DNA from: Flavobacteriales bacterium
GTDB lineage: Bacteria; Bacteroidota; Bacteroidia; UBA10329
Assembly: GCA_003456455.1 (NCBI GenBank)
Contig: DMRV01000203.1
Location: forward strand, 1 to 22,294
Reading direction: 5' to 3'
Length of the DNA stretch: 22,294 nt
Part shown: one piece after another, positions 6,102 to 13,856 of the stretch
Layout of the letters: the number at the start of each line of letters is the position of its first letter
How positions within the stretch are numbered: position 1 is the first letter of the stretch
The notes under the pieces: generated by a model
The model's database searches: none
Told to the model about the DNA's origin: nothing
The model's input: only the letters and a program-made list of their open reading frames with translations
Program-made: the position numbers and the translations under genes

Positions 6102-7714
6102 GCCGAAACCAATTACATATCGGCTCAATAACCAGTGGGTATCGCAAAATCCTCTCTGGATCAGAATACAATAAGTACTTCAGTGACCCAGAGCAGGACG
6201 ATAGAATCATCATTCAGGACGGTGAAGTCACAGACACCGTGGAGCTCATGAAGAAGGTGGTCTGGAAATACCTCTCAGATACTGAGTCCATTGCCAAGAA
6301 GCTGAAGAGCCCTAGTGTTAAGCGTACCAGCGAAAACATCTGGAACTTTCTGTACCACCACATCCAGTACAAGCTAGATCAAGAAGGCTTAGAGCAGCTG
6401 CGCAGACCCGCAAGGAGCTGGGCAGACCGTAAGAGTGGCATTGACTGCGATTGCTTCGCCATTTTCTGCTCATCCATTCTGACCAACTTGGAAATACCTC
6501 ACAGCTTTCGCATCACCAAGTACGATGGTAGCGAGTACTTTCAGCACGTCTATGTGGTCGTGCCTTATGGCAGTGGCCTAATCAAGATTGACCCAGTGCT
6601 GTCAACCTTCAATTACGAAACCCCCTTTTCAACTAAACGAGATATCCCTATGAACCTTAATGGAATTGATGTGGCCGTCCTTTCTGGGACGCCCGGTGCC
6701 AGCGAGAGACTCGGTCTCAGCGAAATATGGCACGGCAGCCATATTGGCGACATACAGCCCCTAATCAACAATCCTCAAGACGATGCAGTCTATAACTATT
6801 TATTAGAAACTAAGGCTGCACTGTTGGCTATGCCTGAAGGCTATTCCAATGAGTTTATTGCTGCCCTGGAATATGCAATTAAGCATTGGCACACCCCAAG
6901 GCGACAAGAAGCATTGGACTTTCTAGCAGATCTAGAGGAAAGTAAAGGCCTTGGCCGACTCAACCGTGAGGGCAAGTTCTTCAAAAGTCTACAGAAGGTA
7001 GGCCGTGGAGCTAAGAAAGCCCTGAAGACTGTAGTGAAATACAATCCAATATCAACACTGGCTAGAACTGGATTGATGTTGGCTCTGAAGATGAACCTGC
7101 GCGGAATGCGTAAGCACTTGATGTGGGGCTATGCCTCAGCTTCCCAAGCTGAGCGTGCAGGAATTGACCCAGATACCCACAGACGTATCCAGGATGCACT
7201 TTTTAAAGTGGATAAGCTTTGGAGCAAGAAACTTTTTGGTAAACAGGAGACCCTTAGAAACATCATTCTCAAAGGCAACGATGAAGGTCTCAGTGGTCAA
7301 CTAGGTGCTGAGCCAGTAACCACAGCAGCAGCCATCACAGCAGCCACTCCAGTAATCGTGGCGGTGATTAAGATTCTAAAAGATGCTGGGTTGATTCCTA
7401 AAAACGCAGACACTTCCAAAGCTGGTATTGAGGCTGAGATGAGAGCCCAGGCAAATTCTGGCGCATACCCTTCAACTGCTGCTTCAGCAATCCCAGCAGC
7501 ACCAAGTGCTGGAGGTAACTTCTTTAAAAACAACTCAACACTCATAGTAGCTGGAGCAGGTGTTGTGCTTGTAGGAGGCTACTTCTTAATGCGAAAGAAG
7601 CCAGCTAAAAAGACCCTTTCAGGAGGTGACTGCCTAAACGGCTCCTCATGTGAAAAGAATGCCAATCTAGGTAGACCTAAGAAGCCGAAGATCAAAAAAG
7701 TGACCCTTTCATAA
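6098..7714 (+). CDS. transglutaminase-like protein with C-terminal membrane anchor
   Basis: 538 residues. Residues about 75-170 have the papain/transglutaminase-like fold signature: GIDCDCFAIF (114-123) with C117 in the usual catalytic position, FQHVYVVV with H150, and IKIDPVL with D165, giving a full Cys-His-Asp triad. Residues 280-390 are basic and helical. 405-427 is an Ala/Thr/Val-rich hydrophobic helix. 480-498 (TLIVAGAGVVLVGGYFLM) is a clear transmembrane helix followed by RKKPAKK. The Cys-containing tail is DCLNGSSC (511-518). Possible roles: peptide or peptidoglycan cleavage at entry, protein cross-linking, or virion maturation. Three LSG motifs occur (195, 398, 507). Operon context points to a structural protein. 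Confidence 0.7.
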   Translation: MSRNQLHIGSITSGYRKILSGSEYNKYFSDPEQDDRIIIQDGEVTDTVELMKKVVWKYLSDTESIAKKLKSPSVKRTSENIWNFLYHHIQYKLDQEGLEQLRRPARSWADRKSGIDCDCFAIFCSSILTNLEIPHSFRITKYDGSEYFQHVYVVVPYGSGLIKIDPVLSTFNYETPFSTKRDIPMNLNGIDVAVLSGTPGASERLGLSEIWHGSHIGDIQPLINNPQDDAVYNYLLETKAALLAMPEGYSNEFIAALEYAIKHWHTPRRQEALDFLADLEESKGLGRLNREGKFFKSLQKVGRGAKKALKTVVKYNPISTLARTGLMLALKMNLRGMRKHLMWGYASASQAERAGIDPDTHRRIQDALFKVDKLWSKKLFGKQETLRNIILKGNDEGLSGQLGAEPVTTAAAITAATPVIVAVIKILKDAGLIPKNADTSKAGIEAEMRAQANSGAYPSTAASAIPAAPSAGGNFFKNNSTLIVAGAGVVLVGGYFLMRKKPAKKTLSGGDCLNGSSCEKNANLGRPKKPKIKKVTLS

Positions 7715-7738
7715 CCGCAAACAAAAACCCCTTTAATC

Positions 7739-8194
7739 ATGCCAAAAGCAACAAACTCAAAAGCCATCATGGGCGAGGTAAAAAACCTTGCGATGGTCGC
7801 TGGTGGATTCGTCATTGGATCTATGGGCGGTTCGGCCATTGACCGAGCGTTGAAAGTTGATTCCGCTATCCATGGAATCAATGCAAAGCGATTTGTAAAG
7901 CCCGCAGTCCAATTGGGCGCAGGAATCTTTGGCGCTGCTAAACTCAAGAACACTGACATGAAGCTTTTGGCTTCAGGCGTAGGTGCTTCAGGAGTGGTTA
8001 GTGCCGTACAGATTGCCACCAAGAAAAACCTCCTTGCAGGCGCACCTGCTCTCAGCGGAAACGACATGAGCGTGTATGAGCCTATCGCATCTCTGCCAGG
8101 TATTCCAGAATTCATTGATCCAGAAGGTGTTGACTTGCCTATGGAGACCATGGAGCCTGAGGTAATCATCGAGGAAGAATTCGAAATCATCTAA
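7739..8194 (+). CDS. glycine-rich membrane protein with acidic tail
   Basis: 151 residues. Two or three short hydrophobic, Gly/Ala-rich segments: 17-33 (NLAMVAGGFVIGSMGG region), about 55-67, and 76-92 (LLASGVGASGVVSAVQI). The last 25 residues are strongly acidic and end in EEEFEII. The pattern is common for small virion membrane proteins. I do not recognise a family. It lies 24 bases after the transglutaminase-like gene and just before the candidate capsid gene. A long minus-strand frame over it (7579-8190) is a shadow. Confidence 0.65.
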   Translation: MPKATNSKAIMGEVKNLAMVAGGFVIGSMGGSAIDRALKVDSAIHGINAKRFVKPAVQLGAGIFGAAKLKNTDMKLLASGVGASGVVSAVQIATKKNLLAGAPALSGNDMSVYEPIASLPGIPEFIDPEGVDLPMETMEPEVIIEEEFEII

Positions 8195-8238
8195 GACCCA
8201 AAGGGTCCATTGTAACTAACCCCTAAACTTTCATTGAA

Positions 8239-8835
8239 ATGAAACCCCAAATCCTACGTCCTATGACACAATCTCGTAGCACTGTTCCATCTCGTGGCTC
8301 ACGTGCACAATTTGAACGTCGTGTAAGTCAACTTCCTGATGAAACGCGTGCTCGCCTTGCTAAAGGGGAATTGCAAGCAGCCGATGCTGCATTCTATGTA
8401 GTAAAGTCTGTTGCTGGTTCACGCAGCCAGAAGATGCTTCGTGACGACGACAATAAAGTTGTTGGCATCTCTAACCTTTCTTCAGGTAAGCTGGAGAAAG
8501 GAAGCTACTTCCTTTTGGACGGTATCACATTGCTAGCCGGAACGGCCGGTGAAGGTGAGACTGCTCACGATGTGAATTTCAACGTCCTTCCGGACTTCAT
8601 CCGTAACGGTCAGTTTGAATTATCTGCCAATAACACAACCATCATTGATGGCGCGTCTTTGGAGCTGTTCAACACCTCTGGCCAAGATGTGGCTGTAGGT
8701 CACTACACTTTGGACAACCCAAAGATGATTGATGAGCAGAAAGCTATTGAGCTCAACCTTGAGTGGGGCGCTGATGCCCCTGCTGGTACATTCATCAAGG
8801 CTATCCTTCGCGGTAGCGTAGTGACTAAGGCATAA
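8239..8835 (+). CDS. candidate major capsid protein (single jelly-roll size)
   Basis: 198 residues, not recognised by family. Residues 1-60 are basic and unstructured or helical. From about 60 the sequence alternates in beta strands (YFLLDGITLLAG, VNFNVLPDFIRNGQFEL, ASLELF, GHYTLDNPKMI, AIELNLEWG, GTFIKAILRGSV), as in a jelly roll. All 12 arginines use CGT or CGC, whereas neighbours also use AGA, AGG and CGA. Such bias marks very high expression. The length fits the small single-jelly-roll capsid proteins of some tailless viruses. It lies in the middle of the structural operon with membrane proteins on one side and small beta-rich proteins on the other. The capsid role is inference. Confidence 0.5.
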   Translation: MKPQILRPMTQSRSTVPSRGSRAQFERRVSQLPDETRARLAKGELQAADAAFYVVKSVAGSRSQKMLRDDDNKVVGISNLSSGKLEKGSYFLLDGITLLAGTAGEGETAHDVNFNVLPDFIRNGQFELSANNTTIIDGASLELFNTSGQDVAVGHYTLDNPKMIDEQKAIELNLEWGADAPAGTFIKAILRGSVVTKA

Positions 8836-8846
8836 GCTAACCCCTT

Positions 8847-9221
8847 ATGAAGAGTCATAAGTATCAACTCATTCGCGTAAACGTATCGGAGCCTGGTGCT
8901 TCGGTACGCTTTACGGGTGAGACCGACAGAAGTTTTGATCGTTTGGCAGGAATCTTTGTAGCGATGCCAGAACCTATTAAGGAAATAGGCGCTGCATTAG
9001 GTCTTAAAGTTGGAGGCCAGGAGGTCTTTGATGACGATCACGATGTACGCCTGATCACCTGTGGCCGTGAGGTAGCCCCGAACGAAAAATTCTTTGCCTT
9101 TCCAGAGCACATTGAAGCTGGAGGTGCAGCCATTGAAGGCCGTCTAGTAGATGCAGGGAACACCGCTGAAGGCTACCCTTACGAGGCGCGCATAATTCTA
9201 CACCTGACTCAGGATAGTTAA
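8847..9221 (+). CDS. small beta-rich protein, possible minor capsid subunit
   Basis: 124 residues with mostly beta-strand pattern. Notable stretches are LAGIFVAMPEP, LGLKVGGQEVF, NEKFFAFPEHI and PYEARIILHL. It starts 11 bases after the candidate capsid gene. It aligns loosely in topology with the next protein: a GxLxVxxxGxE-type strand in the middle and a PY-x2-RI-x-L ending in both. A tandem duplication is possible. No enzyme motifs. A virion surface or scaffold protein is plausible. Confidence 0.55.
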   Translation: MKSHKYQLIRVNVSEPGASVRFTGETDRSFDRLAGIFVAMPEPIKEIGAALGLKVGGQEVFDDDHDVRLITCGREVAPNEKFFAFPEHIEAGGAAIEGRLVDAGNTAEGYPYEARIILHLTQDS

Positions 9222-9234
9222 AGAGGGCCAAGTA

Positions 9235-9627
9235 ATGAAAAGTGTAAGAAGAGTAACCCAAGTATTGGAGGTTAGCCAAGCTGGAGCAATAGTTCCTGTT
9301 GACCTGGTTCTTCCAAGTGAAGCCAAGGAGTGTTTCGGGCTTCAGGCTATAGTCACAGGTCTATTTCCTGAGGTGGAATCAGTGATTGATTTTGGGGAGC
9401 TTTCAGTCAGCTTTAACGGCAGAGAAAGTCATCCCATCCACCAATTAGTGCCTTATGAGAGTGCCCAAACGCGCCAGGTTTCAACCACTAGGATTGGTCT
9501 TCTTCCGCTTTCTACACCTCTAGTGAGTGGTAGCCCTGTAACTGGGTTTTACCGCGATCTAGGTAGGCAGCAAGAGCCATTCACACCTTACCAAGTACGA
9601 ATCTCATTTAACCTAATCACCGAGTGA
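9235..9627 (+). CDS. small beta-rich protein, possible paralogue of the preceding one
   Basis: 130 residues, predicted all-beta. Motifs are FGELSVSFNGRESHP (about 58-72), LVSGSPVTGFYRDLGR and the ending PYQVRISFNL. The central G(E/L)LxVxxxGxE and C-terminal PYxxRIxxxL elements match the preceding protein, which suggests common descent. The stop overlaps the next start (GTGA). Unknown family; structural role inferred from place and fold type. Confidence 0.55.
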   Translation: MKSVRRVTQVLEVSQAGAIVPVDLVLPSEAKECFGLQAIVTGLFPEVESVIDFGELSVSFNGRESHPIHQLVPYESAQTRQVSTTRIGLLPLSTPLVSGSPVTGFYRDLGRQQEPFTPYQVRISFNLITE

Positions 9628-9947
9628 TAACATCAGATCCCATTCAGACCATAGACATGCTGCTCTCCTCACGAGGTGTAAAGGACTACCACATGGACTT
9701 CTACACCTTGCTATTGCTTGAGAATGAGCAAATCACTCCAGCAAACCGTGGGTGGCATTTCTTGGTGAGCGGTGAGCTGCCAAATGGACTTGAGATTATC
9801 AGTGAAACTCATGCATTAAAAGTGGGTACAACTGCCCCAGCGACACTTCAGGAGTTCACCGGTCAGATGCTCGTGAAATTGCCTGAAGGTGCTGTCCTTG
9901 ATCGCCTTGACTTTATCCGAATCATTCCAAAATCCAGTGTAGCATGA
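9624..9947 (+). CDS. small beta-rich protein with GTG start
   Basis: 107 residues from GTG at 9624, which overlaps the preceding stop as GTGA. An ATG at 9657 is the alternative. Beta-strand pattern with YTLLLLENEQITP, WHFLVSGELPNGLEI, GQMLVKLPEGAVL and DFIRIIP. Ends in an ATGA overlap with the next gene. No family recognised. Third of three consecutive short beta-rich proteins, which may form capsid, penton or spike-base parts. Confidence 0.5.
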   Translation: MITSDPIQTIDMLLSSRGVKDYHMDFYTLLLLENEQITPANRGWHFLVSGELPNGLEIISETHALKVGTTAPATLQEFTGQMLVKLPEGAVLDRLDFIRIIPKSSVA

Positions 9948-10726
9948 AAAGGATACGATTAGTAGCTAAACTTATTGAAAGTCGCATTGCCACTCAGATA
10001 ACAAGAGGCTATGTAGTTGAGCGAGTGGTAATGGAACTCTGCAACGACAGCGAGGTCATATCCCAATGGACCACAGATCGTGACCACATCAGAACCAGCC
10101 TTAGTCGTGAGTTTGGTAGACACCCCTACTCAGATAACCTAACCGTGCAGTTCTACGATCAAGCCGATGAATGCATTTGGGAAGGCGGGTATGAGGTTTA
10201 TAGTGACAAGGATTCTGAATCACTAAAGCCCATTCAGCCCATTGCGGTTGAACAACAACATGTTGAACTTGCTTTATCAGGTCCCTCACAGGGTGACCTT
10301 GGGGCATTAGTTGAGCAAAAGGTTCAGCAGATTAGGCAGGTTGAGGAACTAGAACGATTACGCTCAGAACAGATAGAACTCAAAGCCAAGAACGAAGAGC
10401 TCCTTGGCCAAGTGGAAACCCTTGAAGCGCAAGTGGAAGCTAAAAGCAACTTGGAGTACTACTCCAAAGTAGCAGGAGACCTTTTGCCTGGTATTGCTAA
10501 GGCGCTTGAAAAGACTTCACTCGGGCCAGCGCTCTCTGGATTGGCAGGTGAACAAACAGAAAAGGACGATCAGACAACCGTGCTAGAGTCTACTAAAACT
10601 CTTATTGAAGCACTAAGTGAAGAGCAGCTTTCAGCATTCTACATGCTAGTACTGGAATTACAGAATAACCCAGCGCTTATTCCAGCGCTCTACCAAAACG
10701 CATTTTCCAATGAAACTAAGCATTGA
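9944..10726 (+). CDS. coiled-coil structural-type protein
   Basis: 260 residues. Residues 1-90 form a mixed beta domain (VVERVVMELCND, NLTVQFYDQ, CIWEGGYEVY). Residues about 115-170 are a strong coiled coil (EELERLRSEQIELKAKNEELL). 175-200 is Gly/Leu-rich, and the C-terminus (230-255) is helical (LSEEQLSAFYMLVLELQNNP). Two LSG motifs occur (111, 197). Overlaps the next small gene by 17 bases. The architecture suits an elongated oligomeric virion or scaffold protein; no family match. Confidence 0.55.
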   Translation: MKRIRLVAKLIESRIATQITRGYVVERVVMELCNDSEVISQWTTDRDHIRTSLSREFGRHPYSDNLTVQFYDQADECIWEGGYEVYSDKDSESLKPIQPIAVEQQHVELALSGPSQGDLGALVEQKVQQIRQVEELERLRSEQIELKAKNEELLGQVETLEAQVEAKSNLEYYSKVAGDLLPGIAKALEKTSLGPALSGLAGEQTEKDDQTTVLESTKTLIEALSEEQLSAFYMLVLELQNNPALIPALYQNAFSNETKH

Positions 10727-10874
10727 CACCGCTGCAAAGACAGCAATAGAGGCGAACGAAAAAGCAAAGGCTATGGAGCTCATAGCACCACACTTTTCAG
10801 GTAAGGAGCTGCTACGCATTGCTCAAAAACTTCAAAGTCCAGTAGTCAGAATGAAAATCAAAGCTCTCTTATGA
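10710..10874 (+). CDS. 54-residue helical protein in overlap
   Basis: Starts at ATG 10710 inside the end of the coiled-coil gene and ends at TGA 10872-10874, overlapping the next ATG (10871) as ATGA. The product is helical and charged (AIEANEKAKAMELIAP, KELLRIAQKLQ). The tight coupling on both sides is the main support for a real gene. Function unknown. Confidence 0.55.
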   Translation: MKLSIDTAAKTAIEANEKAKAMELIAPHFSGKELLRIAQKLQSPVVRMKIKALL

Positions 10875-11884
10875 TGCAGCCTAATATCTCCCTTCCATCC
10901 GTCGCTCCTGACCTTCAGCGAAAAGTCCTTCGTGGTGTAGTCGTAATCGGCTCGCTCACGTTGGGCTATTTCGTGGGGAAGCGCATCTTTAAAAAATACC
11001 GAGAGCGCAAGACCTCACTTTTGGCAGACAAAAGCCCTGAAGTCCGCCAAGCAATGAGCCTGCGCAGTGCTATGAACCCCTCTGGAGCTTCGTGGCTCAT
11101 GTGGGGTGACGGCACAAAGGAAGATGCCATCTGGCAGGTAGCCCAACAGATAACAGACCTAGATACCGTAGCACTAGCGTACCGCAACCTCTACAGTGAT
11201 GAACTGATCAAGGACCTACAGGGAGAACTCAGTACGAATGACTTCAATGCCTTCTTACAGGCAGTGGCCTCGGGCCAAGCGAACAAAAACGTAGATGATG
11301 GTCGGCTGCCCTCCCAGGGCGCGTACGCAGCTCCTCAGAAGCTCATTGTAGCCATCCAAGCTGTCTATGTGCGCACCTCTCCAGATGCTTCCTACCACGG
11401 GCGGTTCTATGAGATCGGAGAAAACAAAAACATTTTTAAGACCGCCCAAGCTGGTGAGTTTGTGGGCTACGCTACAGGAAAGCAGCACTACGACTCCAAG
11501 AACGGCGTACGCTTTATTGAAGTGGCCTACAAAAAGGACGGAATTTCCAAGGTGCTTTGGATCAGTGCCTCAAGCAAGTACACTGAGCAGTTTTCATCAA
11601 AGGATGCATTGCTTCAAAAGTACCCTCAGAACAGCACTTCATTGATGACCATGCAGCCACTATCCATGTTGGGCTGGATGGGGCTTTCAGGACACCGCAT
11701 GGTGACCAATGAAAGCACTCAGGCTTATGACCAGGAGTTTAAGCCAACAGAGGTGATTCCAGCCAACATGCTGGTAGGATACCCCGTAATGGCGCTCACT
11801 GGAGGTCTGAATGAATACACCCTTATCCGCACAGCCAATGGACAAGACCGATGGATAGGCACTGAATCTCTAACCCAGCAATAA
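10871..11884 (+). CDS. membrane-anchored SH3-like protein
   Basis: 337 residues. Residues 19-38 (VLRGVVVIGSLTLGYFVGKR) form an N-terminal membrane anchor followed by a basic cluster (KKYRERK). Residues about 55-125 are helical. Residues about 158-240 look like a bacterial SH3-like domain (VYVRTSPDASYHGRF, AGEFVGYATG, FIEVAYKK, VLWISASS). A second similar beta segment is at 295-335. SH3b domains often bind cell-wall peptides. It lies one base before the glucosaminidase gene, so the pair may act together on peptidoglycan. One LSG motif at 272. Confidence 0.6.
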   Translation: MMQPNISLPSVAPDLQRKVLRGVVVIGSLTLGYFVGKRIFKKYRERKTSLLADKSPEVRQAMSLRSAMNPSGASWLMWGDGTKEDAIWQVAQQITDLDTVALAYRNLYSDELIKDLQGELSTNDFNAFLQAVASGQANKNVDDGRLPSQGAYAAPQKLIVAIQAVYVRTSPDASYHGRFYEIGENKNIFKTAQAGEFVGYATGKQHYDSKNGVRFIEVAYKKDGISKVLWISASSKYTEQFSSKDALLQKYPQNSTSLMTMQPLSMLGWMGLSGHRMVTNESTQAYDQEFKPTEVIPANMLVGYPVMALTGGLNEYTLIRTANGQDRWIGTESLTQQ

Positions 11885-11885
11885 G

Positions 11886-12347
11886 ATGACTAAAGAAGCA
11901 TTTGTAAATACCTATTATCCGCTAGCTAAAAAGGCAGGTGATGCTTTTGGATTGAACCCAGAGGTAATACTCGCTCAAGCAGCCATTGAAAGCGGTTGGG
12001 CTTCTAGTTATGGAGCACGAGTACGCAAGAACTTCTTTGGGATTACCGCTGCTGGATCGCCCAATGCCTATTGGGACGGTTCGTACTCAGTAAGCAAGAA
12101 CCAATACAAGCTCAAGTTCCGTGTGTACCAAACGGATCAAGACTCATTTTACGACTTTGCCAGGCTTATCACTAGTAAGTACAAAGCTGCATCTGCTGTA
12201 AGCAGTGATACCACGCAGTATGCTCAGGCTATTGCCTACTCACCCTACATCAGCGAGAACAACGGTGATAATCGTGAAGGCTATCGCAAGGGCATCATCT
12301 CGGCAGCCAGCAATATTTCAGAATTGATAAAAAAAAAGTATCCGTAA
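11886..12347 (+). CDS. glucosaminidase (GH73/FlgJ-like muramidase)
   Basis: 153 residues, essentially one catalytic domain. AQAAIESGWASSYG (30-43) carries the catalytic glutamate E35; NFFGITAAG (49-57), FRVYQT (78-83) and the late YSPYISENNGD segment (118-128) are typical of GH73 N-acetylglucosaminidases that cut peptidoglycan glycan chains. There is no signal peptide, so export would need a holin, virion delivery or a membrane anchor. The gene ends with A AAA AAG TAT CCG TAA: a dnaX-type slippery heptamer just before the stop. A -1 shift would add 44 residues with a transmembrane helix (next entry). Confidence 0.88.
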   Translation: MTKEAFVNTYYPLAKKAGDAFGLNPEVILAQAAIESGWASSYGARVRKNFFGITAAGSPNAYWDGSYSVSKNQYKLKFRVYQTDQDSFYDFARLITSKYKAASAVSSDTTQYAQAIAYSPYISENNGDNREGYRKGIISAASNISELIKKKYP

Positions 12348-12472
12348 TCAGGCACATAATCCCTAGTGGGCCTAGTCCCTTAATCATAGGGGTTGTAGGC
12401 GCACTATTAGCAGGAACACTAGCCATAGCACTAACAAGACAACGCAATGAACTTTACAATAAAGACACTTAG
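12329..12472 (+). CDS. -1 frame extension of the muramidase: C-terminal membrane anchor
   Basis: The A9 run at 12329-12337 plus G holds A AAA AAG (12332-12338) in the zero frame. In the -1 frame the reading continues to TAG at 12470-12472, adding 44 residues. They include an 18-residue hydrophobic helix (LIIGVVGALLAGTLAIAL) followed by TRQRNE. There is no ATG, GTG or TTG in this frame between its upstream stop and the helix, so it can only be made by a shift or if the sequence carries an indel. A possible 8-bp stem (12358-12365/12387-12394, one G:T) lies 19 bases downstream. It overlaps the next gene start. Confidence 0.55.
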   Translation, partial: KKKVSVIRHIIPSGPSPLIIGVVGALLAGTLAIALTRQRNELYNKDT

Positions 12473-12836
12473 AGGAGAGCAGAAAACACTAGGCATCCAA
12501 GACCTATTGGGACTTCTGGGTGACTCCATCAATGATGAAATTGTCATTGGGGAAGTCACGTACAGAATATCAAGTGCCCAATCTATTGCCACAGGCGGCT
12601 CGCCTGCTGCGGTTGATTGGATGGTAACGCCCTTGAGAGTTCAGGCCAGTGGTCAGGATCGTTTCCAGTTGCCCCATGCCATCCTAGATCCAGAATCGGC
12701 CTTCTTCACGGTTAACAACGTGGACTACACCCACGGTATGCAGTACCACTTTGAAGGCACTGAGCTCATCTGGCATCAGACATTTGCCCTCGAGCCAACA
12801 GATGAAGTACATATCAAATACCCCATAACCCTTTAA
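12447..12836 (+). CDS. fibre-head-like beta protein
   Basis: 129 residues. The C-terminal half (AFFTVNNVDYTHG, YHFEGTELIWHQ, EPTDEVHIKYPI) follows the pattern of phage fibre or spike domains (xVNGxxY, GTxIxW, PxDxVxIxY). The end of the next protein has the same pattern (VFFNGLQVHRITY, LEFTV, DYISVTYNW). It lies directly before that fibre gene, 12 bases apart. Probably a receptor-binding or fibre-base component. Confidence 0.55.
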   Translation: MNFTIKTLRGEQKTLGIQDLLGLLGDSINDEIVIGEVTYRISSAQSIATGGSPAAVDWMVTPLRVQASGQDRFQLPHAILDPESAFFTVNNVDYTHGMQYHFEGTELIWHQTFALEPTDEVHIKYPITL

Positions 12837-12848
12837 TCAACTAGAACT

Positions 12849-13853
12849 ATGAGTAATCTCATCAAACAGAAGCAGGTCCAAGGACTTGTAAGTGACCTCG
12901 CGGCTAAAGCCTTAGACAGCGTAGTAGTCAAGAAATCTAACAACCTTTCAGATGTCAATGCAGGAAGTGCAAGAACAAACCTAGGTGTGTACTCTCGCTC
13001 AGAAGTAGACGCTATGGTGGCCGGTGCTGAAAACGCACGCAGTGTGGCTACCGTTACAGCGCGTGATGCCTTGACAGGACTGAAAGTTGCAGACCGCGTG
13101 TTCGTCTCCAATGACGGTGATAGCAAATGGGCTTTGTACATGGTGACGGCCATTACCAATGGCAACGGCTCAACATCAACATTCGAAAAGATTGCTGATG
13201 AAGACCTTTTCACCAATGCCATTTCTGCTAGTGCTGTGAAAGCAGCTTACGAGGGCAACTCTAATACGAATGCCTATACAGATGCTGAAAAGAACAAGCT
13301 GGCGCATATCAGCGTAAGCCAAGCGGTAGACTTGGATGCTATAGAGAGTGATTTGGCGACGACGACAACTACTGCAAGCTCAGCCTTGTCTACGGCTAAT
13401 AGCGCAAGCTCGGCAGCTTCGGCAGCTCAAAGCACAGCTAACACTGCCACTACGAAAGCGAATGCAGCTCAGTCTACAGCAGAAACGGCCGTTACTGATG
13501 CAGCAGCAGCGCAGACTACAGCAAACGCAGCCTCTACGGCAGCTTCGGCAGCTCAAACCACTGCGGATTCAGCAGCGAGTGCCGCAGCTACAGCACAGAG
13601 CACCGCAAACGGCAAAGAAGAGGCCTTTACACAGACTACTGAAACCTTAACTGGCCTCTCTGGTGGAGCCGATGCACCGATAATCGTTAATCTTGAGCAT
13701 CCTATTGCTGTAGGCTTTACACCACAAGTGTTCTTTAATGGGCTTCAGGTGCACCGTATCACCTACAATGCAGGGAGTCCAGATCTAGAGTTCACAGTGC
13801 CTTACGAGACTGAGGCAACGGACTACATTTCAGTAACCTACAATTGGAGGTAA
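12849..13853 (+). CDS. fibre protein with 14-residue repeats
   Basis: 334 residues. The N-terminus has a typical phage fibre motif, NNLSDVNAGSARTNLGVYS (31-49), found in tail fibres and spikes of many viruses. 68-115 is a beta-rich insertion. 178-254 is a low-complexity Ala/Ser/Thr coiled coil with a strict 14-residue period, probably a trimeric stalk. 285-334 is a beta head domain ending in DYISVTYNWR, similar to the end of the preceding protein. Expected role: host attachment. The downstream gene starts 3 bases later. The +2 frame shadow at 13348-13650 is an artefact of the repeats. Confidence 0.75.
   Translation: MSNLIKQKQVQGLVSDLAAKALDSVVVKKSNNLSDVNAGSARTNLGVYSRSEVDAMVAGAENARSVATVTARDALTGLKVADRVFVSNDGDSKWALYMVTAITNGNGSTSTFEKIADEDLFTNAISASAVKAAYEGNSNTNAYTDAEKNKLAHISVSQAVDLDAIESDLATTTTTASSALSTANSASSAASAAQSTANTATTKANAAQSTAETAVTDAAAAQTTANAASTAASAAQTTADSAASAAATAQSTANGKEEAFTQTTETLTGLSGGADAPIIVNLEHPIAVGFTPQVFFNGLQVHRITYNAGSPDLEFTVPYETEATDYISVTYNWR
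13380..13610 (+). repeat. six 42-base coding repeats (14-residue units)
   Basis: Residues 178, 192, 206, 220, 234 and 248 of the fibre protein each start a unit of the form (A/S/T)A(Q/L)(S/T)TA(N/E/D) followed by seven more small residues with Ala at heptad-like spacing. DNA identity between units is partial (recurring gcagctca...acagc), which suggests old expansion followed by drift. Confidence 0.7.
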
Positions 13854-13856
13854 TCC

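Noticed and set aside
7579..8190. 203-codon minus-strand frame
   Set aside because: Antisense to two operon genes; its translation is a shadow rich in Pro/Ser/Ala without motifs.
13348..13650. 100-codon frame rich in Gln, Leu and Arg
   Set aside because: Out-of-frame reading of the Ala/Ser/Thr repeat of the fibre gene.
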